Of a stretch of DNA of 64,000 nucleotides, positions 1 through 8,373 are shown one piece after another (position 1 is the stretch's first letter; every line of letters begins with the position of its first letter). Made by a program: the position numbers and the translations under genes. This stretch comes from Methylobacterium nonmethylotrophicum (GTDB taxonomy: Bacteria > Pseudomonadota > Alphaproteobacteria > Rhizobiales > Beijerinckiaceae): contig NZ_SRLB01000008.1 in NCBI RefSeq assembly GCF_004745635.1, positions 124,001-188,000 of the forward strand, read 5' to 3'. A model generated the notes under the pieces. The model was given only the letters and a program-made list of their open reading frames with translations. It did not search any database and was not told the origin of the DNA.

Positions 1-1812
1 GGCGTCGAGGGACGCGACCGCCTCGGCCGGCAGGCCGTGGCGGGCGCGGCGCAGGGAGACGAGGTTCATGCCGACCCTGAGGGCCGCCAGGGTGTCGATC
101 CGGCGCAAGGGGCTGTCGGGTGGGGCGGCGGCGAGGCGCGGCACCAGGAGGCCGAGGCGGTCGAGCATCAGGTGGGCGAAGGCCGTCCGGTCGCCGCGCC
201 CGCGCCGGCGCGCCGCCCGGGCGAGGTCGGCGCGGCTCACCGCGATCAGCCGGCGGGCGCCGTGCTCGGCGCCGACCGAGCGCACGAGCCGGGTCACCAT
301 CGCGGCGATCCAGATGCCGCCGACGAGGGCGAGGCTCGCATTGACGTAAGACCCGAATTCCGAGGTGTAGCGGTCCTGGACCGCCAGGAGCGCATTGCCG
401 TTGACGCCGAGGGCGAGGCCGACCGGCAGCGTCTTCGGCGAGGTCATCAGCAGCCCGCACAGGACCAGGGGCGGGGCCAGCACCAGCGCCAGGCTGACGA
501 AGTCGTGGACCAGCGGCATCACGCCGAACAGCAGCACGCCGATCGCGAGCGCCGCGACCCCGGTCCAGGTGGCGAAGCTCAGGATCGCCGGGACGGGATC
601 GTCCTGGGTCGCGAACAGGCAGGTGAGCACGGCGCCCATCATCGCGGCGGTGGCGCCGTCGGGCCAGGCGGTGGCGATCCAGACGACCACGCAGGCGATC
701 GTGCCGAGGAACGCCCCGAGGGCGGAGCGGAGCGCCATGCCGTGGTCGCGGTGGCGCGGCGCGCGCCCGCCGAACTCGCCCGCGAAGGCGAGCGGCTCGC
801 GCAAGGCGCCGCCGCCCTTCGCGATCCGGTCCTGGAGCACCCGGCAGTCGCGGCCGATCGCCAAGAGCTCGCGCAGGCGGTCGAGGAGGCTCGCCCGCAC
901 GAGGGCGGGCCAGGAGGGGTGCGGCGGCAGCGGCCGGTCGGCGGCCGCGATGCGGGCGAGGAGCGCGTCCGCCTCGCAGGCCGGGGCGCCGGCCGCCGAC
1001 CAGGCCTCGACGTCGGCAAGCAGCGTGCGCAGCTCGGGCGCCAGCCCGGACAGGCCGCGCAGGGCCGCGATGCGGTCGGAGAGCGAGGACAGGACCGGCA
1101 GCAGCATCAGCATCCGGCCGCGCAGGAGCTGCACGAGAGAGGTCGCGCGGCTCTGGGCCGAGGTGTCGTAGGCGAGGTGGGCCGCGAGCGCGTCGATCTC
1201 GGCGGCCTCCGCGGCGAGCCGCAGGCGCCGCGCCCGCAAAGCCGGCTCCTCGCCGGCGCCCGACAGGACGTCGCCGGTCCAGCGCCCGGCCTCGGCGAGC
1301 CAGGCGCCGACTCGGGCCGCGAGAACCGGACCGACGGGCTCCGGAAAAACGAGGCTCGCCACCAGCGAGGCGCAGAGGATGCCGAGCGTGATCTCCTCGG
1401 CCCGCGACACCGCGGTGTCGAAGATCGCCTCCGGGCTCGTCACCGCCGGGAAGCCGATCAGGGCCGCGGTGTAGCCGGCGAGCATGAACAGGTAGGCCCG
1501 CGGCGAGCGGTCGAGGAGCGAGAGGTAGAGGCAGCCGGCGGTCCAGAGCGCCAGGCCCAGGGTCAGCATCTCGGGGGAGTCGACCAGCGGCGGCACCAGG
1601 ACGACCGCCATCGAGACGCCGATCAGCGTGCCGGCCACCCGGTACACCGCCTTCGAGCGGGTGGCGCCCGAGAGCGGCTGCATGGTGATGTAGACGGTCG
1701 CCATCGCCCAGTAGGGCCGCGGCAGGTCGACCCACAGCGCGATCCCGAGGGCGAGGAGCGCCGCCCCGCTGATCTTGAGGGCGAACAGCCACTGGCGCCA
1801 GCCGGGCAGCAT
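1..1812 (-). CDS. FUSC-family (fusaric acid resistance-like) inner-membrane exporter, C-terminus off the window
   Basis: Reading the minus strand from ATG at 1812 gives 604 open codons that run off the left edge. The start MLPGWRQWLFALKISGAALL leads into several hydrophobic segments, and YWAMATVYITMQPLSGATRS is typical of the FUSC/aromatic-acid exporter family. A second hydrophobic block lies around residues 360-510, giving the usual two membrane bundles separated by a long soluble stretch. Family members are about 650-750 residues, so probably only the last part is missing. The start overlaps the stop of the upstream marR gene by one base (TGATG), which implies an operon and translational coupling. 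Efflux of aromatic or toxic acids is inferred from the family; the substrate is unknown. Confidence 0.85.
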   Translation of the reverse strand, partial: MLPGWRQWLFALKISGAALLALGIALWVDLPRPYWAMATVYITMQPLSGATRSKAVYRVAGTLIGVSMAVVLVPPLVDSPEMLTLGLALWTAGCLYLSLLDRSPRAYLFMLAGYTAALIGFPAVTSPEAIFDTAVSRAEEITLGILCASLVASLVFPEPVGPVLAARVGAWLAEAGRWTGDVLSGAGEEPALRARRLRLAAEAAEIDALAAHLAYDTSAQSRATSLVQLLRGRMLMLLPVLSSLSDRIAALRGLSGLAPELRTLLADVEAWSAAGAPACEADALLARIAAADRPLPPHPSWPALVRASLLDRLRELLAIGRDCRVLQDRIAKGGGALREPLAFAGEFGGRAPRHRDHGMALRSALGAFLGTIACVVVWIATAWPDGATAAMMGAVLTCLFATQDDPVPAILSFATWTGVAALAIGVLLFGVMPLVHDFVSLALVLAPPLVLCGLLMTSPKTLPVGLALGVNGNALLAVQDRYTSEFGSYVNASLALVGGIWIAAMVTRLVRSVGAEHGARRLIAVSRADLARAARRRGRGDRTAFAHLMLDRLGLLVPRLAAAPPDSPLRRIDTLAALRVGMNLVSLRRARHGLPAEAVASLDA

Positions 1813-2366
1813 CACGAGCGCCCTCCCCCGTTCACCCGCGGGGCGGGCGCGGCCTCGTCGCGGGTGTTGGCCAAGACGGTCGATCCCTTTTGGACGGTCG
1901 ATCCCTTGTGAACGGTCGAATCCTTGGATTTGTCCACCTTTGATCCGTCTGCTTGGAGCACCCGCAGCACCCGCAAGGCCGCCCGCAGGTCGTCGTCGTC
2001 GAGCGCACCGAACACCACCTCGCGCAGGGCGTCGAACCGCGCCTCGATGGCGGCGGCGCGGGCGAGGCCTTCCGGCGTCAGGTGCAGCACCTTGGCGCGG
2101 CGGTCGGTCGGGTCCTCGCGGCGGGTGACGAGGCCGGCCTCGCAGAGCTGGTCGAGGAGGCGCACCAGGCTCGGCCCCTCGACCCCGAGAGCCTCGGCGA
2201 GCGCCGTCTGGCGCAGATCGCCGCCGAGACGCCCGATGAGCAACAGCGGGAGGGCCGTCGCCTCCGTGAGGCCGTAGGCGGTCACGACCTCGTCGGCGGC
2301 ACGGCGCCAGACGCGCCCGGCCTGGAGCAGGGTCAGGGTGAGGGATTGCAGGAGGTCGCGTCGCAT
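1812..2366 (-). CDS. MarR-family transcriptional regulator
   Basis: Winged-helix MarR repressor. The core reads LLLIGRLGGDLRQTALAEAL, followed by SLVRLLDQLCEAGLVTRRED and PTDRRAKVLHLTPEG, the recognition helix and wing of the family. I start it at ATG 2366 (MRRDLLQSL, 184 aa); a TTG at 2390 would add eight residues. The protein carries an unusual low-complexity tail with STVHKG/STVQKG repeats after the dimerisation helix. It directly precedes and overlaps the FUSC exporter gene, so it probably controls that exporter in response to an aromatic or phenolic ligand (inference from family and context). Confidence 0.9.
   Translation of the reverse strand: MRRDLLQSLTLTLLQAGRVWRRAADEVVTAYGLTEATALPLLLIGRLGGDLRQTALAEALGVEGPSLVRLLDQLCEAGLVTRREDPTDRRAKVLHLTPEGLARAAAIEARFDALREVVFGALDDDDLRAALRVLRVLQADGSKVDKSKDSTVHKGSTVQKGSTVLANTRDEAAPAPRVNGGGRS
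1875..1928. repeat. Three 18-bp tandem repeats inside marR
   Basis: Units start at 1875, 1893 and 1911 (core ACGGTCGATCCCTT). They encode six-residue repeats of the STVQKG type in the C-terminal tail of the MarR protein. The unit length is a multiple of three, so changes in copy number would keep the frame. Confidence 0.85.
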
Positions 2367-2387
2367 CGCCGTCGCGCCTCGGCGCGC

Positions 2388-2409
2388 CAATGATTGATCG
2401 GCCTCATTG
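2388..2409. promoter_or_regulatory. Candidate MarR operator: inverted repeat CAATGA-N10-TCATTG
   Basis: CAATGA at 2388-2393 and TCATTG at 2404-2409 form a perfect 6-bp inverted repeat with a 10-bp spacer, just upstream of the marR ATG. The spacing of about 1.5 helical turns between half-site centres suits a dimeric MarR repressor. It is a prediction from position and symmetry only. Confidence 0.45.
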
Positions 2410-2470
2410 ATAGGATGCTAACGATTTTCGCGGAAGCGCCCCAGGCGCGGGGCGGCCATGCTGCCATGGA

Positions 2471-2812
2471 CTACTGTTTCGCGGCGGCGTCGCGGTCGGG
2501 TGTCCAGTCGAGCTCGACCACGGTCTCGCCGTCCTCGCGGTTGTAGCGCAGGGCGGTCTGTCGCATCGCCCGCAGGGCATTGGCGTCCTCGGCCCGGGGG
2601 CACTGGACGGGATCGTGGGCGCGGCGGGTCCGGTCGAGCATGCGCCCGAAGGCGGCGTCGAGGGACGGCATCGCCGCGACGGTCGAGAACGGGGCCGACA
2701 GGTAGACGGTGCGGCCGGGCCCGCGGGCGAGGCAGTAGCGCCAGTCGGCGGCGGCCGGCGTGGCGGCCAGCAGGGCACCGGTCAGGATTCCGGCCAGAAG
2801 CAGCACTCTCAT
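2471..2812 (-). CDS. Small exported protein of unknown function
   Basis: 113 residues from ATG 2812. The N-terminus MRVLLLAGILTGALLAATPA followed by AAADW is a Sec signal peptide with probable cleavage after residue 22. The mature part is about 90 residues with two cysteines (YCLARG near residue 27 and QCPRAED further on), which could form a disulfide, and ends in a polar DRDAAAKQ tail. No domain is recognised. It stands alone between the marR operator and an inverted repeat. Periplasmic location is inferred from the signal peptide; no function is assigned. Confidence 0.65.
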   Translation of the reverse strand: MRVLLLAGILTGALLAATPAAADWRYCLARGPGRTVYLSAPFSTVAAMPSLDAAFGRMLDRTRRAHDPVQCPRAEDANALRAMRQTALRYNREDGETVVELDWTPDRDAAAKQ

Positions 2813-2903
2813 CGAATCGATAAAGCCCGGGATCGGCGTCGGGGCCGTCCCGATGCGCGGCGGTTGCGGCGCCAGCAAGGCGCGCCGCCGCGATTCAGTG
2901 CAC

Positions 2904-2970
2904 CTCACACAACTCCCGCGGTGCCGAGGCCGCCACACTCAGCGATGCCGCCGATCGGGAGTTGTGTGAG
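2904..2970. repeat. Perfect 15-bp inverted repeat with a 37-bp loop
   Basis: CTCACACAACTCCCG (2904-2918) is the exact reverse complement of CGGGAGTTGTGTGAG (2956-2970). It lies between the two small minus-strand genes. No T-run follows, so it is not a standard intrinsic terminator. It could be a small mobile remnant or a regulatory hairpin. Confidence 0.6.
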
Positions 2971-3021
2971 AGACACTCAGTCCCGAGGGCGGTTCATGCC
3001 CTGCGGATCAAACCGACCCGC

Positions 3022-3252
3022 TCACGCCCAGGCGCCCTCGACCTCCTTGGCGTCGAGGCTCAGGCTCCAGACCCGGGCGCCGTCCTCGGCCACCAGCCAG
3101 GCCTCGCCGGCGGCGTCGCCGAACATCTCGTCGGCCCGGCCGAGCACCCGGGCGGCGGCGTGGCGCACGCTCGGCGCCTCGATCGGCAGGTCGTGGAGCG
3201 GGCGGGCATCGCCCCGGTCGTGGAGGGTGGCGCGCAGGCGGTAGAGGGGCAT
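3022..3252 (-). CDS. Small hypothetical protein
   Basis: 76 residues, ATG at 3252 (MPLYRLRATLHDRGDARPLH). The sequence has no signal peptide or membrane segment, is acidic, and ends in LSLDAKEVEGAWA. The pattern of a short beta-rich start followed by VRHAAARVLGRADEMFGDAA recalls the many small DUF6894-like proteins of Methylobacterium, but the match is weak by eye. The frame is chosen for sensible amino-acid composition. Function unknown. Confidence 0.45.
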   Translation of the reverse strand: MPLYRLRATLHDRGDARPLHDLPIEAPSVRHAAARVLGRADEMFGDAAGEAWLVAEDGARVWSLSLDAKEVEGAWA

Positions 3253-3859
3253 GACGGACGAACTCCGGAAGACGGTGTGGGGTCTGGCGATCCCGGTTGT
3301 CTGGCGTGATCGGCGGCAGCCTGAAGGTCTTGTGCCGTTCCTCCCGGCCCCCTGGCTCCGGCAGGGAGTCGGCGTCTCGTCGTCCGCGGCGGGCGGGGCC
3401 GTCGCGGGATCGTCGCTGCGGTCGCCCGACCGGCGACGCTGGGGCAACGCTTGTACCGCCTCCCCCGCACCGTTCAAGGGTTAACTCACGATAAAGTTCA
3501 TCCGGAGGGCGGCGGCGAGCGACAGCCGGGGCAGGCCGTTGACATCGCGCGGAGGGTCGATACCCGATGGCGGCCTGGCTTCGCGCAGCGGGGCCGTCCG
3601 GAAAAGCGATCGGCACCAGGATAGGCGCGGGATCTCCCCTCTCCCGTGTGGGAGAGGGGCCGGGGGTGAGGGTGGCGACGGTTCTGAGTCGAACTCTGAC
3701 CGTTGTGCTGGCAGCTTGACCTTCAGTGCTCAATCCTGAAGCGCGCCACCCTCACCCCACCCCCTCTCCCCCACGGGAGAGGGGATCCCGAGCCCTTTCC
3801 TGATCCGAAGGATCCCCGAACGGCTCCGCCCTCCGCGTGACGGGAGAGGAATCCACACG
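3253..3859. other. Intergenic region without a recognisable gene
   Basis: About 600 bases between a minus-strand small gene and kdgK. The only structure I see is the composite palindromic element at 3626-3790. A GAGAGGAAT purine-rich stretch at 3844-3852 serves as the ribosome binding site for kdgK. Confidence 0.6.
3626..3790. repeat. Composite palindromic intergenic element, full-length copy
   Basis: Two hairpins with cores of the type CCCCTCTCCC-loop-GGGAGAGGGG stand at the ends. They are joined by GGGGGTGAGGGTGG on the left and its complement CACCCTCACCCC on the right, so the whole 165-bp element is an inverted repeat. The interior holds the motif TTGTGCTGGCAGC, also seen in the copies near 11.4 and 56.0 kb and, inverted, near 40.9 kb. 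Confidence 0.75.
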
Positions 3860-4798
3860 ATGGCCACGAGGGTCGCCTGCATCGGCGAGTGCATGATGGA
3901 GCTGTCGGAGCGGCCCGACGGCAGCCTGTCGCGCGGCTACGGCGGCGATACGCTGAACACCGCGCTCTACCTCGCGCGGCTGGGCGTGGCGGTCGACTAC
4001 GTCACGGCGCTCGGCGACGATCCGTGGAGCGAGGAGATGCTGGCGGCCTGGGCCGCCGAGGGGATCGGCACCGGCCAGGTGCGGCGCCTGCCCGGGCGGA
4101 TGCCGGGGCTCTACATCATCCGCACCGACGCATCCGGCGAGCGCAGCTTCCACTACTGGCGCGACAGCGCGGCGGCCCGCGACCTGTTCTCGGGCCCCGG
4201 CGCGGCCGAGACCCGGGCGGCGCTCACCGGCTACGACCTCGTCTACGCCTCCGGCATCAGCCTGTCGCTCTACGGCGAGGCCGGCCGGGCGGCTCTGGCC
4301 GAGACCTGCCGGGCCGTGCAGGCGAAGGGCGGACGGGTCGCCTTCGACACCAACTACCGGCCCCGCGGCTGGCCCGACAAGGCCAAGGCGCAGGAGTCCT
4401 TCCGGGACGCGATGGCGGCGGCCGACCTGATCTTCGCCTCGGCCGAGGACCTCGAATGGCTGTACGGCGCGGCGGGCGAGGAGGAGGTGCTGCGCCATCA
4501 CGGCCGCTGCGAGATCGTGCTGAAGGGTACCGGCGCGCCGCCGAGCGTCCGCGTGCTCGCGGGCAGCGACGACGTCACGGTGCCGGCCCTAGCCGTGGAT
4601 GCGATCGTCGACACCACCGCGGCGGGCGACAGCTTCGCGGCGGCCTACATGGCGGCGCGGCTTGCCGGCCGCGGACCCGCCGAGGCCGCCGCCTGCGGCC
4701 ACCGCCTCGCCGGCACCGTGATCGGCCATCGCGGCGCCGTGATCCCCCGGGCGGCGATGCCCGACCTGCCCTTCACCCCGGACCAGGGACGTCCATGA
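3860..4798 (+). CDS. kdgK: 2-keto-3-deoxygluconate kinase (PfkB family)
   Basis: 312 residues. It phosphorylates 2-keto-3-deoxygluconate with ATP to KDPG in the cytoplasm, feeding the Entner-Doudoroff branch. PfkB/ribokinase features are present: the substrate loop YGGDTLNTALYLARLG at residues 27-42, and the ATP/catalytic signature DTTAAGDSF at 251-259 with the catalytic Asp at 257. The second position of the usual GAGD anion hole is Ala-Ala-Gly-Asp, a tolerated variant. Its stop overlaps the start of the KDPG aldolase gene (ATGATG/TGA), so the two are translated as a unit that converts KDG to pyruvate and glyceraldehyde-3-phosphate. Specificity for KDG rather than another sugar is inferred from this pairing. 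Confidence 0.9.
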   Translation: MATRVACIGECMMELSERPDGSLSRGYGGDTLNTALYLARLGVAVDYVTALGDDPWSEEMLAAWAAEGIGTGQVRRLPGRMPGLYIIRTDASGERSFHYWRDSAAARDLFSGPGAAETRAALTGYDLVYASGISLSLYGEAGRAALAETCRAVQAKGGRVAFDTNYRPRGWPDKAKAQESFRDAMAAADLIFASAEDLEWLYGAAGEEEVLRHHGRCEIVLKGTGAPPSVRVLAGSDDVTVPALAVDAIVDTTAAGDSFAAAYMAARLAGRGPAEAAACGHRLAGTVIGHRGAVIPRAAMPDLPFTPDQGRP

Positions 4799-5442
4799 TG
4801 ACCGCCGATACCCGCTCCCAGCGCCTCGACGCGCTGCTCGCCGCCTCCCCGGTGATCCCCGTCATCACCGTGCCGGAGCTCGCCCACGCGGTGCCGCTTG
4901 CCCGCGCCCTGGTGGCGGGCGGCATCACCACCCTGGAGATCACCCTGCGCACGCCCGTGGCGCGGGACGCCGCGAAGGCGATCATGGCCGAGGTGCCGGA
5001 GGCGGTGGTGGGGCTCGGCACCGTCCTGACCCCGGCCGACCTCGAGACCGCGCACGATCTCGGCGCCCGCTTCGCGCTGAGCCCCGGGGCGACGCCGGAG
5101 CTGCTGCGGGCGGCCTCGCAGAGCGACATGGTGTTCATGCCTGGCATCGCCACGCCCTCCGACCTGATGCAGGTGCTCGCCGCCGGCTTCACCGTGGCGA
5201 AGTTCTTCCCCGCCGTGCCGGCCGGCGGCATGGCGGCGTTGAAGGCGCTGGGCGGCCCCTTCCCGCAGGCCCGCTTCTGCCCGACCGGTGGCATCGGCGA
5301 GGCCGATGCGAAGGCCTGGCTCGCCCTGCCGAACGTCGCGGCGGTGGGCGGCTCGTGGCTGGCGCCGGAGGCCGAAATCCGCGCCGGCAACTTCTCCGCC
5401 ATCACCGAGCGGGCGCGGCGCACCCTCGCGGCCTTGCGCTAA
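4795..5442 (+). CDS. eda: 2-dehydro-3-deoxy-6-phosphogluconate aldolase
   Basis: 215 residues; class I aldolase cleaving KDPG to pyruvate and glyceraldehyde-3-phosphate. Family landmarks: VIPVITVPELAHAVPLARAL, the catalytic Glu in GGITTLEITLRTP, and FTVAKFFPAVPAGG holding the Schiff-base lysine, followed by the phosphate-binding CPTGGIG. Length matches the family. Two ATGs (4795 and 4798) are in frame; the first gives a 4-base overlap with kdgK. No dehydratase or glucose-6-phosphate dehydrogenase gene is nearby, so the pair probably serves uptake of a sugar acid or complements chromosomal genes. Confidence 0.93.
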   Translation: MMTADTRSQRLDALLAASPVIPVITVPELAHAVPLARALVAGGITTLEITLRTPVARDAAKAIMAEVPEAVVGLGTVLTPADLETAHDLGARFALSPGATPELLRAASQSDMVFMPGIATPSDLMQVLAAGFTVAKFFPAVPAGGMAALKALGGPFPQARFCPTGGIGEADAKAWLALPNVAAVGGSWLAPEAEIRAGNFSAITERARRTLAALR

Positions 5443-5636
5443 CGCGCCCGAACCGTGCCTGCGCCGCCACGGTGTGGCGCGGGCACAACGCCGCCTTCGC
5501 AACCGCGAAGCTCGGCCGGATTTAAGCTTGGCTTTGGAACGTGGGCGTTTACGGCTTGGCCATTGGTTCCGCCGTACGGTGCCGGTCGCGTTCGCACCGT
5601 CCTCAGCCCTGCGCTCATCCCATCCAAGAGGCTTTC

Positions 5637-6269
5637 ATGCGCCGCTTCGTCCCCGCCCTGGCCGGGCTGGCCTGCGCCGTCACCGCCTGGGCGGCGCCCG
5701 CCGCCGCCTACGAGATCGACCCGCTCACCCGCCAGCCCCTGGACCAGCCCCTCACCGTCACGGTACGGGCGCCTGCCGCCGCTGCCGCGGCCGTCGATCC
5801 CCTCGATGCCACGGTGCCGAAGATGAGCCCGATCGCGCGCGAGACGGTGGCCTATTCCGGCCCCTACGGCGCCGGCACCATCGTGGTCTCGACCGCCGAG
5901 CGCCGCCTCTACTACGTGCTCGGCAACGGCCAGGCCCTGCGCTACGGCGTCGGCGTCGGCCGCCCGGGCTTCACCTGGGGCGGCGTGCAGACCATCTCGA
6001 TGAAGCGCGAGTGGCCCGACTGGCGCCCGCCGGCCCAGATGATCCGCCGCCGGCCCGACCTGCCGCGCTACATGAAGGGCGGCCCGGAGAACCCGCTCGG
6101 CGCCCGCGCGATGTATCTCGGCGGCTCGCTCTACCGCATCCACGGCTCCAACGAGCCCGAGACCATCGGCACCGCCGTCTCCTCCGGCTGCATCCGGATG
6201 ACCAACGACGACGTGATGGATCTCTACACCCGCGCCAAGGTCGGCACGAAGGTGATCGTGCAGCGCTGA
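5637..6269 (+). CDS. L,D-transpeptidase (YkuD domain), exported
   Basis: 210 residues. The signal peptide MRRFVPALAGLACAVTAWAA ends near AAAYE (cleavage about residue 24). The YkuD domain covers roughly residues 78-210: it begins GTIVVSTAERRLYYVLGNGQ and holds the catalytic motif HGSNEPETIGTAVSSGCIRM, with Cys185 as nucleophile. It is expected to make 3-3 cross-links in peptidoglycan or attach proteins to it in the periplasm. Short proteins of this layout are common in multiple copies in Rhizobiales. It stands alone and is followed by a clear terminator. Confidence 0.9.
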   Translation: MRRFVPALAGLACAVTAWAAPAAAYEIDPLTRQPLDQPLTVTVRAPAAAAAAVDPLDATVPKMSPIARETVAYSGPYGAGTIVVSTAERRLYYVLGNGQALRYGVGVGRPGFTWGGVQTISMKREWPDWRPPAQMIRRRPDLPRYMKGGPENPLGARAMYLGGSLYRIHGSNEPETIGTAVSSGCIRMTNDDVMDLYTRAKVGTKVIVQR

Positions 6270-6299
6270 GTGGGGCGGGCACGATCCTGATGTCTGGAG

Positions 6300-6323
6300 A
6301 GGCCGGCACATGCCGGCCTTTTT
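6300..6323 (+). terminator. Rho-independent terminator after the L,D-transpeptidase gene
   Basis: GGCCGGCA-CA-TGCCGGCC stem (6301-6318) followed by five T residues, 30 bases after the stop codon. Confidence 0.85.
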
Positions 6324-6358
6324 GGTATCGACTTGGACGAAATGCTTTAAAAACGTGG

Positions 6359-6398
6359 CGCGTGATCCCCTCTCCCGTGTGGGAGAGGGGATCACGCG
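6359..6398. repeat. Short palindromic element, single-hairpin form
   Basis: Perfect 18-bp arms (CGCGTGATCCCCTCTCCC and complement) around a GTGT loop. It is the single-hairpin version of the family described at 3626-3790. The remaining bases up to the MFS gene at 6650 hold nothing I recognise. Confidence 0.75.
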
Positions 6399-6649
6399 AA
6401 CTATCTCAGCACGTGAGATGTGCACCCTGAGCGGCGGCGCCAGCCCGCGCGGCAAAGCGACCGGCTCCCGCGGCGGGCTTCCGGTTCGGCGAAGAACCTG
6501 CACGGATCGGCACCTCGTCGAGATTGCGCCGGCGCGGACTCGACCATGCAAGAGAAGACTCTTGCTGCCCCGAGACAAAACCGGAGAATTTCGTTATCGC
6601 GGCCGCCATGACCGCGTGACGCGGCGCGCCCATCGCCTGAGAGGCCCCG

Positions 6650-7870
6650 ATGTCGAACCCCGCCGCCCCGCTGACCGGGCTCACCGTCGCCGCGCCGACC
6701 GGAACCGGCAACGTGCTGCGCCTCGCGACCGCGCAGGCGCTCGCCGGGGCCAACGCGGTCGTGGTCTACGCCACCGGCGCCGTCATCGGCAGCCAGCTGG
6801 CGCCGGACCCGGCGCTCGCCACCCTGCCAGTCTCGATCTTCGTCGTCGGCATGGCGGCCTGCACCCTGCCGGCCGGGCGCATCGCCCGGGCCTATGGCCG
6901 CCGCGCCGCGTTCCTCACCGGCACTGCTTGCGGCATGCTCGTCGGGCTCCTGGCGGCGCTCGCGGTCGTGCTCTCCTGGTTCTGGCTCTTCTGCGCCGCG
7001 ACCTTCTTCGGCGGCGCCTACGCGGCCGTGGTGCTGTCGTTCCGATTCGCCGCCGCCGACTGCGTCGCGCCGGAGCGCCGGCCGCGGGCGCTCTCCGCCG
7101 TCATGGCGGGCGGGGTTTTTGCCGGGATCATCGGGCCGCAGCTCGTCAGCCACACCATGGGCCTGTGGCCCTCGCACCTCTTCGCCGCCACCTTCCTGGC
7201 GCAAGGAGCGGTGGCGGCGCTCTCGGCGGTGGTGCTCGCCGGCGTGCGGCTGCCAAGCCCCACCGCGGCGGACCTCTCCGGCGGGCGTCCGCTCGGCCTG
7301 ATCGCCCGCCAGCCCCGCTTCGTCACCGCGGTCGTGTGCGGGGTGGTGTCGTACCTGCTGATGAACTTCCTGATGACCGCGGCGCCGCTCGCGATGCACC
7401 TGTGCGGGCTGACGCAGGACGATGCCAATCTCGGCCTGCAATGGCACGTCATCGCGATGTATGCCCCGAGCTTCTTCACCGGCCGGCTGATCGCGCGCTT
7501 CGGCGCGCCCAACGTCGTGGCGGCCGGGCTCGCCCTCACCGCCGCCGCCGCGACCGTCGGCCTGTCGGGCCTGGACCTGGCCCATTTCTGGACGTTCCTG
7601 ATCCTGCTCGGGCTCGGCTGGAACTTCGGCTTCGTCGGCGCCTCCGCGATGGTGCTCGACTGCCACCGCCCGGAGGAGCGGACCCGGGTCCAGTCGCTCA
7701 ACGACTTCTTGGTGTTCGGCACGATGGCGGTCGGCTCGTTCTCCTCCGGCGGCCTGCTCGCGCGCTACGGCTGGGACGTGGTCTTGTGGGTGTCGTTCGC
7801 GCCGCTCGTCGTCGCGGTGGCGGCGCTCGCCGTCGCTGCGGCATCGCGGCCCGCCCGCATGGCGGCGTGA
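6650..7870 (+). CDS. MFS transporter
   Basis: 406 residues with about 12 hydrophobic segments, the first after a polar start (MSNPAAPLTGLTVAAPTGTG). The loop between helices 2 and 3 carries GRIARAYGRRAAF, a degenerate form of the MFS motif A. LDCHRPEERTRVQSLNDFLVFG in the C-terminal half recalls uncharacterised alphaproteobacterial MFS proteins. It is a monocistronic plus-strand gene meeting the DUF971 gene tail to tail (5-base gap). The substrate cannot be predicted from the sequence. Confidence 0.85.
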   Translation: MSNPAAPLTGLTVAAPTGTGNVLRLATAQALAGANAVVVYATGAVIGSQLAPDPALATLPVSIFVVGMAACTLPAGRIARAYGRRAAFLTGTACGMLVGLLAALAVVLSWFWLFCAATFFGGAYAAVVLSFRFAAADCVAPERRPRALSAVMAGGVFAGIIGPQLVSHTMGLWPSHLFAATFLAQGAVAALSAVVLAGVRLPSPTAADLSGGRPLGLIARQPRFVTAVVCGVVSYLLMNFLMTAAPLAMHLCGLTQDDANLGLQWHVIAMYAPSFFTGRLIARFGAPNVVAAGLALTAAAATVGLSGLDLAHFWTFLILLGLGWNFGFVGASAMVLDCHRPEERTRVQSLNDFLVFGTMAVGSFSSGGLLARYGWDVVLWVSFAPLVVAVAALAVAAASRPARMAA

Positions 7871-7874
7871 CGCA

Positions 7875-8264
7875 TCAGCGCCGCCGCGCCGGCTCCCGGC
7901 TCAGGCCCCTTGCCGCCAGCTCCTCCTCGTAGCGGGCAAAGCGCGTCGCCTGCTCCGCGCCGAGGCGGCGCAGGAAGTCGAAGGCGTAGATCCCGGTATC
8001 GTGCATGTCGTCGAAGGCGAGCTTGACGGCGTAGTTGCCGACGGGCGCCACCGACAGGATCTGGACCTCGCGCTTGCCGCCGAGCCACTTGCGCTCGGAC
8101 GGCGCGTGGCCCTGCACCTCGGCCGAGGGGCTCTCGACCCGCAGGTACTCCGCCGGCAGGGCGTAGGCCGCGCCGCTCGCGAAGGCGACATGGAGGGTGC
8201 GCTTGTCGCGCGACAGCCGGATCTCGGTCGGCCAATCGGCCTGGTCTGCGGCCTGGTCTGTCAT
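7875..8264 (-). CDS. DUF971 (GBBH-like N-terminal) domain protein
   Basis: 129 residues, ATG at 8264. The core [20 protein letters not shown], then [19 protein letters not shown] and [20 protein letters not shown] is diagnostic of DUF971, the small domain also found at the N-terminus of gamma-butyrobetaine hydroxylases. Stand-alone versions are often found near Fe-S or molybdenum-cofactor genes. Here the divergent neighbour is moaA, which fits a role near cofactor assembly, but no activity is established. Confidence 0.85.
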   Translation of the reverse strand: MTDQAADQADWPTEIRLSRDKRTLHVAFASGAAYALPAEYLRVESPSAEVQGHAPSERKWLGGKREVQILSVAPVGNYAVKLAFDDMHDTGIYAFDFLRRLGAEQATRFARYEEELAARGLSREPARRR

Positions 8265-8373
8265 GGCTGCATCTCCCTGCTCCTCAGGCACAACTTGCCC
8301 GCCATCCCGGGAGCGCTCATATGCAGGCTGGCATCTGGCCGCCAGAGCCCGAGTCCCGAGGATTGTGAATCGC

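Noticed and set aside
37..1911. Long plus-strand open frame of 624 codons opposite the FUSC gene
   Set aside because: It has repetitive Gly/Arg/Glu/His composition without any family resemblance; the minus strand encodes a clear FUSC membrane protein in register.
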